Of a stretch of 34,484 nt of DNA, positions 1-6,806 are shown piece by piece. This DNA comes from Streptomyces sp. T39 (GTDB lineage Bacteria; Actinomycetota; Actinomycetes; Streptomycetales; Streptomycetaceae). The notes below the pieces were generated by a model. The model was not told the origin of the DNA and did not search any database. It worked only from the letters and a program-made list of their open reading frames with translations. The stretch is taken from positions 2,229,314 to 2,263,797 of the forward strand of contig NZ_RDBP01000012.1 in the NCBI RefSeq assembly GCF_008042045.1, read 5' to 3'. Both the position numbers and the translations under genes were made by a program. Position 1 is the stretch's first letter. Each line of letters begins with the position of its first letter.

Positions 1-187
1 GGGCTGTGGCCGTGCACCGCCGCCGTGCGCACGCGCTGTGAGCACGCACCGCGTACGCCGTATACCGGATGCGGCGCGGGCCGGGTCCGTCGCCGGGACG
101 TGAGCTGGGGCACACCTGCCGTATCGTTGAGGCGATCGAGCGACAGATCGGCAGGTACGTGCGCAGGGAACGGGCAGGAGGCGGCTG

Positions 188-1363
188 GTGACCGTCGACG
201 ACACCACTTCCGGCGCGGGCGCGCAGCAGCCGCGGGACTCCGCGGGCGCGTCCTCACCGTCATCGGGCCCCCCGGGTGCCGTGCACCCGCCGCACCACGA
301 GGTCGACCACACGGCGGAGCCGTCCGACGACCCCCTGGCCATCCGCCTGGAGCAGCTGATCCTCGGCGCCGAGCGCCGCTACACCCCCTTCCAGGCGGCC
401 CGCACCGCCGGCGTCTCGATGGACCTGGCCTCGCGCTTCTGGCGCGCCATGGGCTTCGCCGACATCGGCCAGGCCAAGGCGCTCACCGAGGCCGACGTGC
501 TCGCCCTGCGGCGGCTCGCCGGTCTGGTGGAGGCGGGGCTGCTCAGCGAGCCGATGGCGATCCAGGTGGCGCGCTCCACCGGGCAGACCACCGCCCGGCT
601 CGCCGAATGGCAGATCGACTCGTTCCTGGAGGGCCTGACCGAGCCGCCCGAGCCGGGCATGACCCGCACCGAGGTCACCTACCCCCTGGTCGAACTGCTG
701 CTGCCGGAACTGGAGGAGTTCCTCGTCTACGTCTGGCGGCGCCAGCTCGCCGCGGCCACCGGACGCGTGGTGCAGGCCGCCGACGACGAGGAGATGGTGG
801 ACCGCCGGCTGGCCGTCGGCTTCGCCGACCTCGTGGGCTTCACCCGGCTGACCCGCCGTCTGGAGGAGGAGGAACTGGGCGAGCTGGTCGAGTCGTTCGA
901 GACGACCTGCGCCGACCTGGTGGCCGCGCACGGCGGCCGGCTGATCAAGACCCTGGGCGACGAGGTCCTCTACGCGGCGGACGACGCGCGCACCGCCGCC
1001 GAGATCGCACTGAGACTGATCGACGCGATGACCCAGGACGAGACGATGCCCGCCCTGCGCGTGGGCATCGCCTTCGGCACGGTCACCACCCGGATGGGCG
1101 ATGTGTTCGGCACGACGGTGAACCTGGCGAGCCGGCTCACCTCGATAGCGCCGAAGGACGCGGTGCTGGTGGACGGCGCCTTCGCCGAGGAGCTGATCAG
1201 GACCGGCGACGCGCCCGCCTCGGAGGCGGAGGCGGCGGCCGCGGAGAAGGAGAGCGACGAGCCGTCGCCCTACCGCTACGGCCTCCAGCCGATGTGGCAG
1301 CGCCCCGTGCGCGGCCTCGGCGTGGTGGAGCCGTGGCTGCTGGGGCGCAGGCCGGCGGGGTGA
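188..1363 (+). CDS. cya: Class III adenylate cyclase
   Basis: Predicted cytosolic 391-aa enzyme converting ATP to cyclic AMP. The C-terminal half is a class III cyclase homology domain: FADLVGF carries the first metal Asp (D214), KTLGDE the second (D258), and NLASR the transition-state Asn and Arg (N312, R316). K254 and D305 (in GDVFG) occupy the positions that select adenine, which favours adenylate over guanylate cyclase. The N-terminal 200 residues hold a helical, possibly DNA-binding-like or regulatory segment and a low-complexity start; no membrane span is seen. The GTG start follows an AGGAGGCGG ribosome site. A longer frame beginning at position 25 is a shadow. Streptomyces has a single-copy cya linked to differentiation and spore germination, and this position in the gene order fits it (from memory). 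It is followed by a short GC hairpin and an enoyl-CoA hydratase gene in the same direction. Confidence 0.9.
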   Translation: MTVDDTTSGAGAQQPRDSAGASSPSSGPPGAVHPPHHEVDHTAEPSDDPLAIRLEQLILGAERRYTPFQAARTAGVSMDLASRFWRAMGFADIGQAKALTEADVLALRRLAGLVEAGLLSEPMAIQVARSTGQTTARLAEWQIDSFLEGLTEPPEPGMTRTEVTYPLVELLLPELEEFLVYVWRRQLAAATGRVVQAADDEEMVDRRLAVGFADLVGFTRLTRRLEEEELGELVESFETTCADLVAAHGGRLIKTLGDEVLYAADDARTAAEIALRLIDAMTQDETMPALRVGIAFGTVTTRMGDVFGTTVNLASRLTSIAPKDAVLVDGAFAEELIRTGDAPASEAEAAAAEKESDEPSPYRYGLQPMWQRPVRGLGVVEPWLLGRRPAG

Positions 1364-1381
1364 CGGCGGGCCGGTGACGAC

Positions 1382-1401
1382 CGCCCGGGACCGGCCGGGC
1401 G
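1382..1401 (+). terminator. Possible hairpin terminator after cya
   Basis: A 7-bp perfect stem (CGCCCGG/CCGGGCG) with a 6-base loop lies 19 bases after the cya stop. There is no T run, as is usual in actinobacteria. It is weak compared with the other stems in this window. Confidence 0.35.
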
Positions 1402-1410
1402 CGGGGGTCC

Positions 1411-1416
1411 TATGAT
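1411..1416 (+). promoter_or_regulatory. -10-like hexamer TATGAT before the enoyl-CoA hydratase gene
   Basis: TATGAT is close to the TANNNT -10 of HrdB-type promoters and stands out in GC-rich surroundings 38 bases upstream of the ATG at 1454. No convincing -35 box is present 16-18 bases upstream, so this is only a candidate. Confidence 0.25.
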
Positions 1417-1453
1417 CCCCGTGAACCATCGTTAACCGGGAGGGTGGGCCGTC

Positions 1454-2254
1454 ATGCCGGAGTCCGAGCAGAGGTTCGGGGAGTTCGTCGCGGTACGCAG
1501 GCACGAGCAGGGCCATGTCGCCGAGCTGGTGCTTGACCGGCCGAAGGCCATGAACGCCGTGTCCACGGACATGGCCGTCTCCATCGGCGCGGCCTGCGCG
1601 GCGCTCGCCGCCGACCGGGACGTCCGCGTCACCGTGCTGACCTCCAGCAGCGAGCGCGCCTTCTGCGTCGGCGCCGACCTCAAGGAGCGCAACTCCTTCT
1701 CCGACGCCGACCTCGTGCGTCAGCGCCCCACCGCGCGCGGCGCCTACACCGGTGTGCTGGAACTGCCCATGCCCACGGTCGCGGCCGTGCACGGGTTCGC
1801 TCTCGGCGGCGGGTTCGAGCTGGCGCTCTCCTGCGACGTGATCGTCGCCGACGCGACCGCGGTGGTGGGCCTGCCCGAGGTCTCCGTCGGCGTCATCCCC
1901 GGGGGCGGCGGCACCCAGCTGCTGCCCCGCCGCGTCGGTGCGGCGCGCGCCGCGGAACTCGTCTTCACCGCACGCCGGGTGGAGGCCGCGGAGGCCCGCG
2001 AACTGGGCCTGGTCGACGTCCTCGCCGACGACGCCCGCGCCGAGGCCCTTGCGCTGGCCGCCCGCATGGCCGTCAACTCGCCCGTGGGGCTGCGCAATGC
2101 GAAGAAGGCGATGCGCCTGGGCCAGGGCCTCGACCTGCGTGCCGGCCTGGAGGTCGAGGACGCGGCCTGGCGTGCCACGGCCTTCTCCGGCGACCGCGCC
2201 GAGGGCGTCGCCGCCTTCAACGAGAAGCGCCGCCCGAACTGGCCGGGGGAGTAG
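1454..2254 (+). CDS. Enoyl-CoA hydratase/isomerase (crotonase family)
   Basis: A 266-aa crotonase-fold protein, normal length for the family, expected to hydrate 2-enoyl-CoA esters in fatty-acid or branched-chain catabolism in the cytosol. The oxyanion-hole segments are visible (SERAFCVGADLKER and FALGGGFELALSCD). Both catalytic glutamates of true hydratases are present: E122 in GGGFEL and E142 in GLPEVSVG, twenty residues apart, followed by the GGGGTQLLPR segment. The C-terminal trimerisation helices are intact, ending in FNEKRRPNWPGE. The ATG has a GGGAGG ribosome site about 10 bases upstream. The substrate cannot be told from sequence. It is probably transcribed on its own, since a hairpin precedes it and a large inverted repeat follows. 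Confidence 0.9.
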   Translation: MPESEQRFGEFVAVRRHEQGHVAELVLDRPKAMNAVSTDMAVSIGAACAALAADRDVRVTVLTSSSERAFCVGADLKERNSFSDADLVRQRPTARGAYTGVLELPMPTVAAVHGFALGGGFELALSCDVIVADATAVVGLPEVSVGVIPGGGGTQLLPRRVGAARAAELVFTARRVEAAEARELGLVDVLADDARAEALALAARMAVNSPVGLRNAKKAMRLGQGLDLRAGLEVEDAAWRATAFSGDRAEGVAAFNEKRRPNWPGE

Positions 2255-2336
2255 CCCCCGGCGGGGCGGGCCGCGGGGCCGGGTCACCTTTCGGCCTCGC
2301 CGGTGTTCGCGGCGCGGGGTGCGGGGCGGAGATCCG

Positions 2337-2589
2337 CGCCATCGCCTGCGCCAGCGCCACCACGGCCCGCAACCGCTGATCCTCACCCATCACCCCAGCT
2401 TAGGGAGGTTTGCCCCGCTTCGACCGGTGACGCGTCCCCAGGGGGCGGCGCGCCGGACGGGCTGGAGGTGTCCCGCTCCGCCCCCTGGGGACGCGTCACC
2501 GGTCGAAGCGGGGCAAACCTCCCTAAGCTGGGGTGATGGGTGAGGATCAGCGGTTGCGGGCCGTGGTGGCGCTGGCGCAGGCGATGGCG
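2337..2589. repeat. Perfect 112-bp inverted repeat with 29-base spacer
   Basis: Left arm 2337-2448 and right arm 2478-2589 are exact reverse complements, with spacer 2449-2477. Every pair checked satisfies position sum 4926. The right arm contains the start region and first 18 codons of the downstream GGDEF gene, so the left arm is an inverted copy of coding DNA. Such long, short-spaced perfect palindromes are poorly tolerated in bacteria. With two more fold-backs in the window, a chimeric read or assembly join is the likeliest cause; a recent genuine inverted duplication is the alternative. Confidence 0.95.
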
Positions 2590-3708
2590 GCCGCCCACAC
2601 TCCCCGCGAGTCCTGGCGGGCCGCGGCGCTCGGGGCGTGTGTCGCCCTCGACAGCACGTTCGGGGCGCTCTCCGTCTGGGAGCGGGAGCGCGGCCGGCTC
2701 AAGGTGCTCGTCAACGCCGGGCAACGGGCCGAGGGCGAGGAGGAGTTCCCCGAGTCCGAGACGTACCCGGTGAATCGTTTCCCCGAGATCACCGAGTTCC
2801 TCCACGAGCAGTGGGCGGGCGGGGGCGAGCCGGATGCCTGGGTGGAGACCGCCGACGGGCCCGCCACCGACGGCCACGGCTACTGCCACCAGCGCGTCTC
2901 CGCCCTGCGCCGCCGCGGCCGCGGATGCTGCGTGGTCGCCCCGATCGTGCTGCACGGGCGGGCCTGGGGCGAGCTGTACGTGGCCCGGCCGGTCGGCGCG
3001 CCCGTCTTCGGCCGCGAGGACGCCGACTTCGCGACCGTCCTCGCCTCGGTCGTGGCCGCCGGCATCGCCCAGACCGAGCGTCTGGAGGAGGTCCGCCGGC
3101 TCGCCTTCACCGACCCGCTGACCGGGCTCGCCAACCGCCGGGCCGTCGACAGCCGGCTGGACGAGGCACTGGAGCGGCACCGCAGGGACGGCACCGTGGT
3201 CAGCCTGGTGGTGTGCGACCTCAACGGGCTCAAGCAGGTCAACGACACCCTCGGACATTCCGTCGGCGACCGGCTGCTGGAGCGGTTCGGCTCGGTGCTC
3301 TCGCGCTGCGGCGCGATGCTGCCGGGAGCCCTCTCCGCCCGGCTCGGGGGTGACGAATTCTGTCTGGTGGCCGAGGGCCCGCCCGCCGACGACGTGATCG
3401 CGGCCGCCGCCGAACTGTGCGTGCGCGCCGGAGAGCTGGAGCTCGGCGCCGGAGTGGCCTGCGGGATCGCGTCGACCGGCGATCCGATCGGGCAGGTGGT
3501 CTCCGGCCGCCGGCTGTTCCGGCTGGCCGACGCCGCGCAGTACCGGGCCAAGGCGGCGCGCTCCGCGGGCCCCGTCGTGGCAGGCCGGGACGGCACGGTG
3601 CTGCGTCTCGCCGACTCCCCGCCGCGCGCACCGCAGGACCGCCGCCGCTTCCGCGACGCCAGCCCGGAGGACGACGCCGAGGCGCGCGAGCCCTGGAGCG
3701 AGCCCTGA
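2536..3708 (+). CDS. GAF-GGDEF diguanylate cyclase
   Basis: A 390-aa soluble protein predicted to make cyclic di-GMP from two GTP. Residues about 20-180 look like a GAF-type sensory domain. The GGDEF domain follows, with the entry motif FTDPLTGLANRR, then CDLNGLKQVNDTLGHSVGDR and an intact GGDEF signature encoded at 3346-3360. The RxxD inhibitory site expected five residues before GGDEF is absent (LPGA instead), so product inhibition through that site is unlikely. There is no EAL or HD-GYP domain. It matches, from memory, the GAF-GGDEF protein SCO4931 (CdgE) of S. coelicolor. The ATG at 2536 is preferred (MGEDQRLR); a GTG lies one codon upstream and no clear ribosome site is visible. The first 18 codons lie in the right arm of the palindrome, so the leader and promoter are uncertain. 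Confidence 0.88.
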   Translation: MGEDQRLRAVVALAQAMAAAHTPRESWRAAALGACVALDSTFGALSVWERERGRLKVLVNAGQRAEGEEEFPESETYPVNRFPEITEFLHEQWAGGGEPDAWVETADGPATDGHGYCHQRVSALRRRGRGCCVVAPIVLHGRAWGELYVARPVGAPVFGREDADFATVLASVVAAGIAQTERLEEVRRLAFTDPLTGLANRRAVDSRLDEALERHRRDGTVVSLVVCDLNGLKQVNDTLGHSVGDRLLERFGSVLSRCGAMLPGALSARLGGDEFCLVAEGPPADDVIAAAAELCVRAGELELGAGVACGIASTGDPIGQVVSGRRLFRLADAAQYRAKAARSAGPVVAGRDGTVLRLADSPPRAPQDRRRFRDASPEDDAEAREPWSEP

Positions 3709-3835
3709 GCGCCGTGGCCGCCCCGGTGTCCCTGGGAGGCCGTTCCCGCAGGCAGGCGGCGTGCGCGTGGTCCGTAAGGGGCGGAGCCGACCCGTACTGG
3801 TGACAGGTTGGGATTCAGTCCGTAGGCTTCTGAAT

Positions 3836-5383
3836 ATGGATATGCACACTGTCGTGGTGGGGACGTCCGGGACCACCGCCGATGACGTCGTCGCCGTCGC
3901 CCGCCGGGGCGCCCGCGTCGAGATCGCCGCCGAAGCCGTCGCCGCGCTCGCCGCGGCCCGTGCCGTCGTGGACGCCCTGGCCGCCAAGCCCGAGCCCGTC
4001 TACGGCGTCTCCACCGGATTCGGCGCCCTCGCCACCCGGCACATCAGCCCCGAGCTCCGCGCCCAGCTCCAGCGCAACATCGTCCGCTCGCACGCCGCCG
4101 GCATGGGCCCGCGCGTCGAGCGCGAGGTGGTGCGCGCGCTGATGTTCCTGCGCCTGAAGACCGTCTGCTCGGGCCGCACCGGCGTCCGCCCCGAGGTCGC
4201 CCGGGCCATGGCCGACCTGCTGAACGCGGGCATCACCCCCGTCGTCCACGAGTACGGGTCCCTCGGCTGCTCCGGCGACCTCGCGCCCCTCTCGCACTGC
4301 GCCCTCGCCCTCATGGGCGAAGGCGACGCCGAGGGCCCCGACGGCACCGTGCGGCCCGCCGGCGAGCTGCTCGCCGCCCACGGCCTCCAGCCGGTCGAAC
4401 TCCGCGAGAAGGAGGGCCTCGCGCTCCTCAACGGCACCGACGGCATGCTCGGCATGCTGATCATGGCCCTCGCGGACCTCGACCGGCTCTACAAGTCCGC
4501 CGACATCACCGCGGCCCTCTCCCTGGAGGCCCTGCTCGGCACCGAGCGCGTCCTCGCGCCCGAGCTGCACGCCATCCGGCCGCATCCCGGCCAGGGCGCG
4601 TCCGCCGCCAACATGCTCGCCGTCCTGGAGGGCTCCGGCCTCACCGGCCACTTCCAGGAGGAGGCCGCACCGCGCGTCCAGGACGCCTACTCGGTGCGCT
4701 GCGCCCCGCAGGTCGCGGGCGCCGGCCGGGACACCATGGCGCACGCCCGCCTGGTCGCCGACCGCGAGCTGGCCTCGGCCGTCGACAACCCGGTGGTCCT
4801 GCCCGACGGCCGGGTCGAGTCCAACGGCAACTTCCACGGGGCGCCCGTCGCCTACGTGCTCGACTTCCTCGCCATCGCCGCCGCGGACCTCGGATCCATC
4901 GCCGAGCGCCGCACGGACCGGCTGCTCGACAAGAACCGCTCGCACGGCCTGCCGCCGTTCCTCGCCGACGACGCCGGCGTCGACTCCGGTCTGATGATCG
5001 CCCAGTACACCCAGGCCGCCCTGGTCAGCGAGATGAAGCGGCTCGCCGTCCCGGCGTCGGCGGACTCCATCCCGTCCTCCGCCATGCAGGAGGACCACGT
5101 CTCCATGGGCTGGTCCGCCGCGCGCAAGCTGCGCACCGCGATCGGCAACCTCAACCGGATCGTCGCCGTCGAGCTGTACGCGGCCACCCGCGCCATCGAG
5201 CTGCGGCGCCATCTGACCCCCGCCCCGGCCTCCCGGGCGGCCATCGCCGCCCTGCGCGCCGCGGGCGTCGAGGGCCCGGGCCCCGACCGCTTCCTCGCGC
5301 CCGACCTGGAGGCGGCGGACGCCTTCGTACGGGACGGGAAGCTTCTCGCGGCCGTGGAGCCGGTCACCGGCCCCCTCGCCTGA
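3836..5383 (+). CDS. hutH: Histidine ammonia-lyase
   Basis: Full-length 515-aa histidase, converting L-histidine to urocanate plus ammonia, the first step of histidine use. The catalytic MIO prosthetic group would form from Cys-Ser-Gly in GSLGCSGDLAPL; many bacterial HutH proteins have Ala-Ser-Gly, and the Cys variant is what I recall for Streptomyces. Other family segments are present: YGVSTGFG near residue 55, SNGNFHG, and QEDHVSMGWSAARKLR. The start is the ATG at 3836 (MDMHTVVVG) or 3842 (MHTVVVG). A longer frame from 3761 has no family-like N-terminus and is rejected. No other hut genes are adjacent, consistent with the scattered hut genes of streptomycetes. A GC stem follows the stop. 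Confidence 0.95.
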   Translation: MDMHTVVVGTSGTTADDVVAVARRGARVEIAAEAVAALAAARAVVDALAAKPEPVYGVSTGFGALATRHISPELRAQLQRNIVRSHAAGMGPRVEREVVRALMFLRLKTVCSGRTGVRPEVARAMADLLNAGITPVVHEYGSLGCSGDLAPLSHCALALMGEGDAEGPDGTVRPAGELLAAHGLQPVELREKEGLALLNGTDGMLGMLIMALADLDRLYKSADITAALSLEALLGTERVLAPELHAIRPHPGQGASAANMLAVLEGSGLTGHFQEEAAPRVQDAYSVRCAPQVAGAGRDTMAHARLVADRELASAVDNPVVLPDGRVESNGNFHGAPVAYVLDFLAIAAADLGSIAERRTDRLLDKNRSHGLPPFLADDAGVDSGLMIAQYTQAALVSEMKRLAVPASADSIPSSAMQEDHVSMGWSAARKLRTAIGNLNRIVAVELYAATRAIELRRHLTPAPASRAAIAALRAAGVEGPGPDRFLAPDLEAADAFVRDGKLLAAVEPVTGPLA

Positions 5384-5399
5384 CCCGGACGCCCGCCCA

Positions 5400-5432
5400 C
5401 CGCCCCGGTCCGCATCGCGCGGCCCGGGGCGG
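5400..5432 (+). terminator. Hairpin terminator after hutH
   Basis: A 9-bp perfect stem (CCGCCCCGG at 5400-5408, CCGGGGCGG at 5424-5432) with a 15-base loop starts 17 bases after the hutH stop. There is no T tract. The remaining sequence to 5605 is GC-rich and shows no gene. Confidence 0.5.
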
Positions 5433-5605
5433 ACGTGCGCGGGTCCCGCGGGCGGACGCGCCGCCCGGTGCCGGGACGCCCGCGGGCCGCGAGCGGAGGC
5501 GGGCGGCATCCGGGCCCGGGGCGTGCGAGCCCGCGGGCGGATGTGCGCGCGGTCCGCGGCGTCGCGAGCGGGACGCCGTGGGCGCCGGGCCGTCCGCCGG
5601 AGCCC

Positions 5606-5911
5606 TCAGAGCGCGTAGGCGTGGCTCCGGCGCGCCGAGTACGTCACGAGTCCCGCGCCGACCGCGAGGAAGGCCGAGCCGCCGATCACGTACGGCACGG
5701 TGTCCACGCTGCCCGTCTCCGCCAGCCGCAGCTCCTCGCCGGAGGCCGGCGCCTGCGCCGGGGCCGGGGCAGCGGCGGAGGCGGCCGCCGTGAGCTCCCG
5801 GCCGCCGCCCGGTCTCTCGGCGGTCGCATTCGCCGAAGGGACGAACCACAGCGCGCACAGGAGGCTCCCTGCGGCGGTCGCGGTCAGCAGCGGTCGACGT
5901 GCGACGGACAC
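5606..5911 (-). CDS. Small sortase-anchored surface protein with LAETG motif
   Basis: A 101-aa protein with a complete cell-wall sorting architecture. The N-terminus is a signal peptide (RR, hydrophobic stretch to about residue 24, likely cut after SANA, residues 26-29). A short Ala/Pro-rich mature region follows, then LAETG (residues 63-67), a hydrophobic span (about 72-91) and a basic tail ending in SARRSHAYAL. LAXTG is the signal of class E sortases in Streptomyces, which anchor long chaplins and other surface proteins. The mature part after sortase cleavage would be only about 35 residues, too short for a known domain. The GTG start has an AAAGGGGA ribosome site about 9 bases upstream. 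It is transcribed towards hutH. No sortase gene is nearby. Confidence 0.75.
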   Translation of the reverse strand: MSVARRPLLTATAAGSLLCALWFVPSANATAERPGGGRELTAAASAAAPAPAQAPASGEELRLAETGSVDTVPYVIGGSAFLAVGAGLVTYSARRSHAYAL

Positions 5912-6018
5912 GAACTCGATCCCCTTTGAGACATCGTCGAATCGGTGGGTGCGCTGATGCTAGTGAACGCAGCGGGTCGTGGGAAAGCGGCGGGGTCCGG
6001 CCCCCTACGCTCCGGTCC

Positions 6019-6426
6019 ATGAGCACTTCTGAGACATCACGGTTTGTGCGCCTGCGCGTGGAGCTGGTGCTGGAGATCGAGGAGCCGCAGGCCCTGACGG
6101 AGGCCGCGCTGGAGCGGATCGCCGCGGACGAGTTCATGCCGGACGACGAGCGCGCGCACGCCCGCACCTCGGTGCGCGAGGACGAGGCGGAGGCGCTGGC
6201 GTACCTCGTCGACCCGTTCGACCTGGTCGCCGAGGTCCCCGGGGTGGATCTGGCCCAGGCGTCCTGGAGCAGCGAGCAGATCGACTACGACCCGGACGAC
6301 GAGGAGTGGGAGCTCGACGACGACGCGGACGACGCGGACGACGAGGACGGCTCCGACGACGAGGACGACGAGGACGACGAGGACGGCGCCGGTGCCGAGG
6401 ACGGTGACACCGCCCGGGTCCGATGA
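6019..6426 (+). CDS. Hypothetical protein with Asp/Glu-rich C-terminus
   Basis: A 135-aa protein of unknown function. Residues 1-90 look like a compact alpha/beta domain (SRFVRLRVELVLEIEEP, then helical segments), while residues from about 93 onward are almost entirely Asp and Glu, written in GAC/GAG repeats at about 6290-6400. There is no signal peptide or membrane segment, so it should be cytosolic and very acidic. ATG at 6019 gives a plausible N-terminus, but no ribosome site is obvious, so a leaderless transcript is possible. The acidic tail could bind cations or basic proteins, or simply be a slippage-prone tract. Confidence 0.6.
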   Translation: MSTSETSRFVRLRVELVLEIEEPQALTEAALERIAADEFMPDDERAHARTSVREDEAEALAYLVDPFDLVAEVPGVDLAQASWSSEQIDYDPDDEEWELDDDADDADDEDGSDDEDDEDDEDGAGAEDGDTARVR

Positions 6427-6626
6427 TCCGGGTCGTGAACGGCCGGACCCGGTACGGGGGCGGGTCCGGCACGGGGGATGATGGAGGGGGATGCGCGGCG
6501 GGCCCGCGGATCCCCGCGACCGGCCGGCCGCGGCCCGGGGCCCGGTCGGCATGCTTCGGATCCGGATCGTCGGGCAGGCGAACCGGAGGCAGGCCAGTCG
6601 CGTGCCTCACAGTGGGGGCTCCGCTG

Positions 6627-6680
6627 CAACCGGCGGGCGAAAAGCCGCGTCGATCACATCGACGAGGCGGACGCCGGTTG
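6627..6680 (+). promoter_or_regulatory. Candidate structured leader RNA (three-way junction) before the L,D-transpeptidase gene
   Basis: The stretch 6427-6806 has no gene. Within it, CAACCGGCG (6627-6635) pairs with CGCCGGTTG (6672-6680), enclosing two hairpins: GGC-GAAAA-GCC (6636-6646) and a 7-bp perfect stem CGTCGAT/ATCGACG with a 3-base loop (6648-6664). A further hairpin, CCACATCC-CTTGC-GGATGTGG, occupies 6714-6734. It does not match the cyclic di-AMP (ydaO) or cobalamin riboswitch sequences as I know them. The stems could be a regulatory RNA, or the 7-bp palindrome could be a protein operator. Confidence 0.4.
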
Positions 6681-6806
6681 TGTCGGGGGTCACGTCGGCG
6701 GCAGTGTTCTTGCCCACATCCCTTGCGGATGTGGAACCGGATGCCCCGTTATGGGGATTGTCCGTAGTGACGGTCAGGGGAATCGGCAACGATGGAGAAG
6801 CGTGTG

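Noticed and set aside
260..2386. A 708-codon minus-strand open frame opposite cya and the enoyl-CoA hydratase gene
   Set aside because: Antisense shadow of two well-supported genes; its first codons come from the inverted-repeat arm.
3761..3835. Longer N-terminus for histidine ammonia-lyase
   Set aside because: The extra 25 codons are Arg/Val-rich and not family-like; the family begins at MDMHTVVVG or MHTVVVG.
6729..6765. A SigE-type promoter (GGAAC ... GTC) directly before the L,D-transpeptidase gene
   Set aside because: The boxes are 22 bases apart, too far for an ECF promoter, and they overlap the 6714-6734 hairpin.
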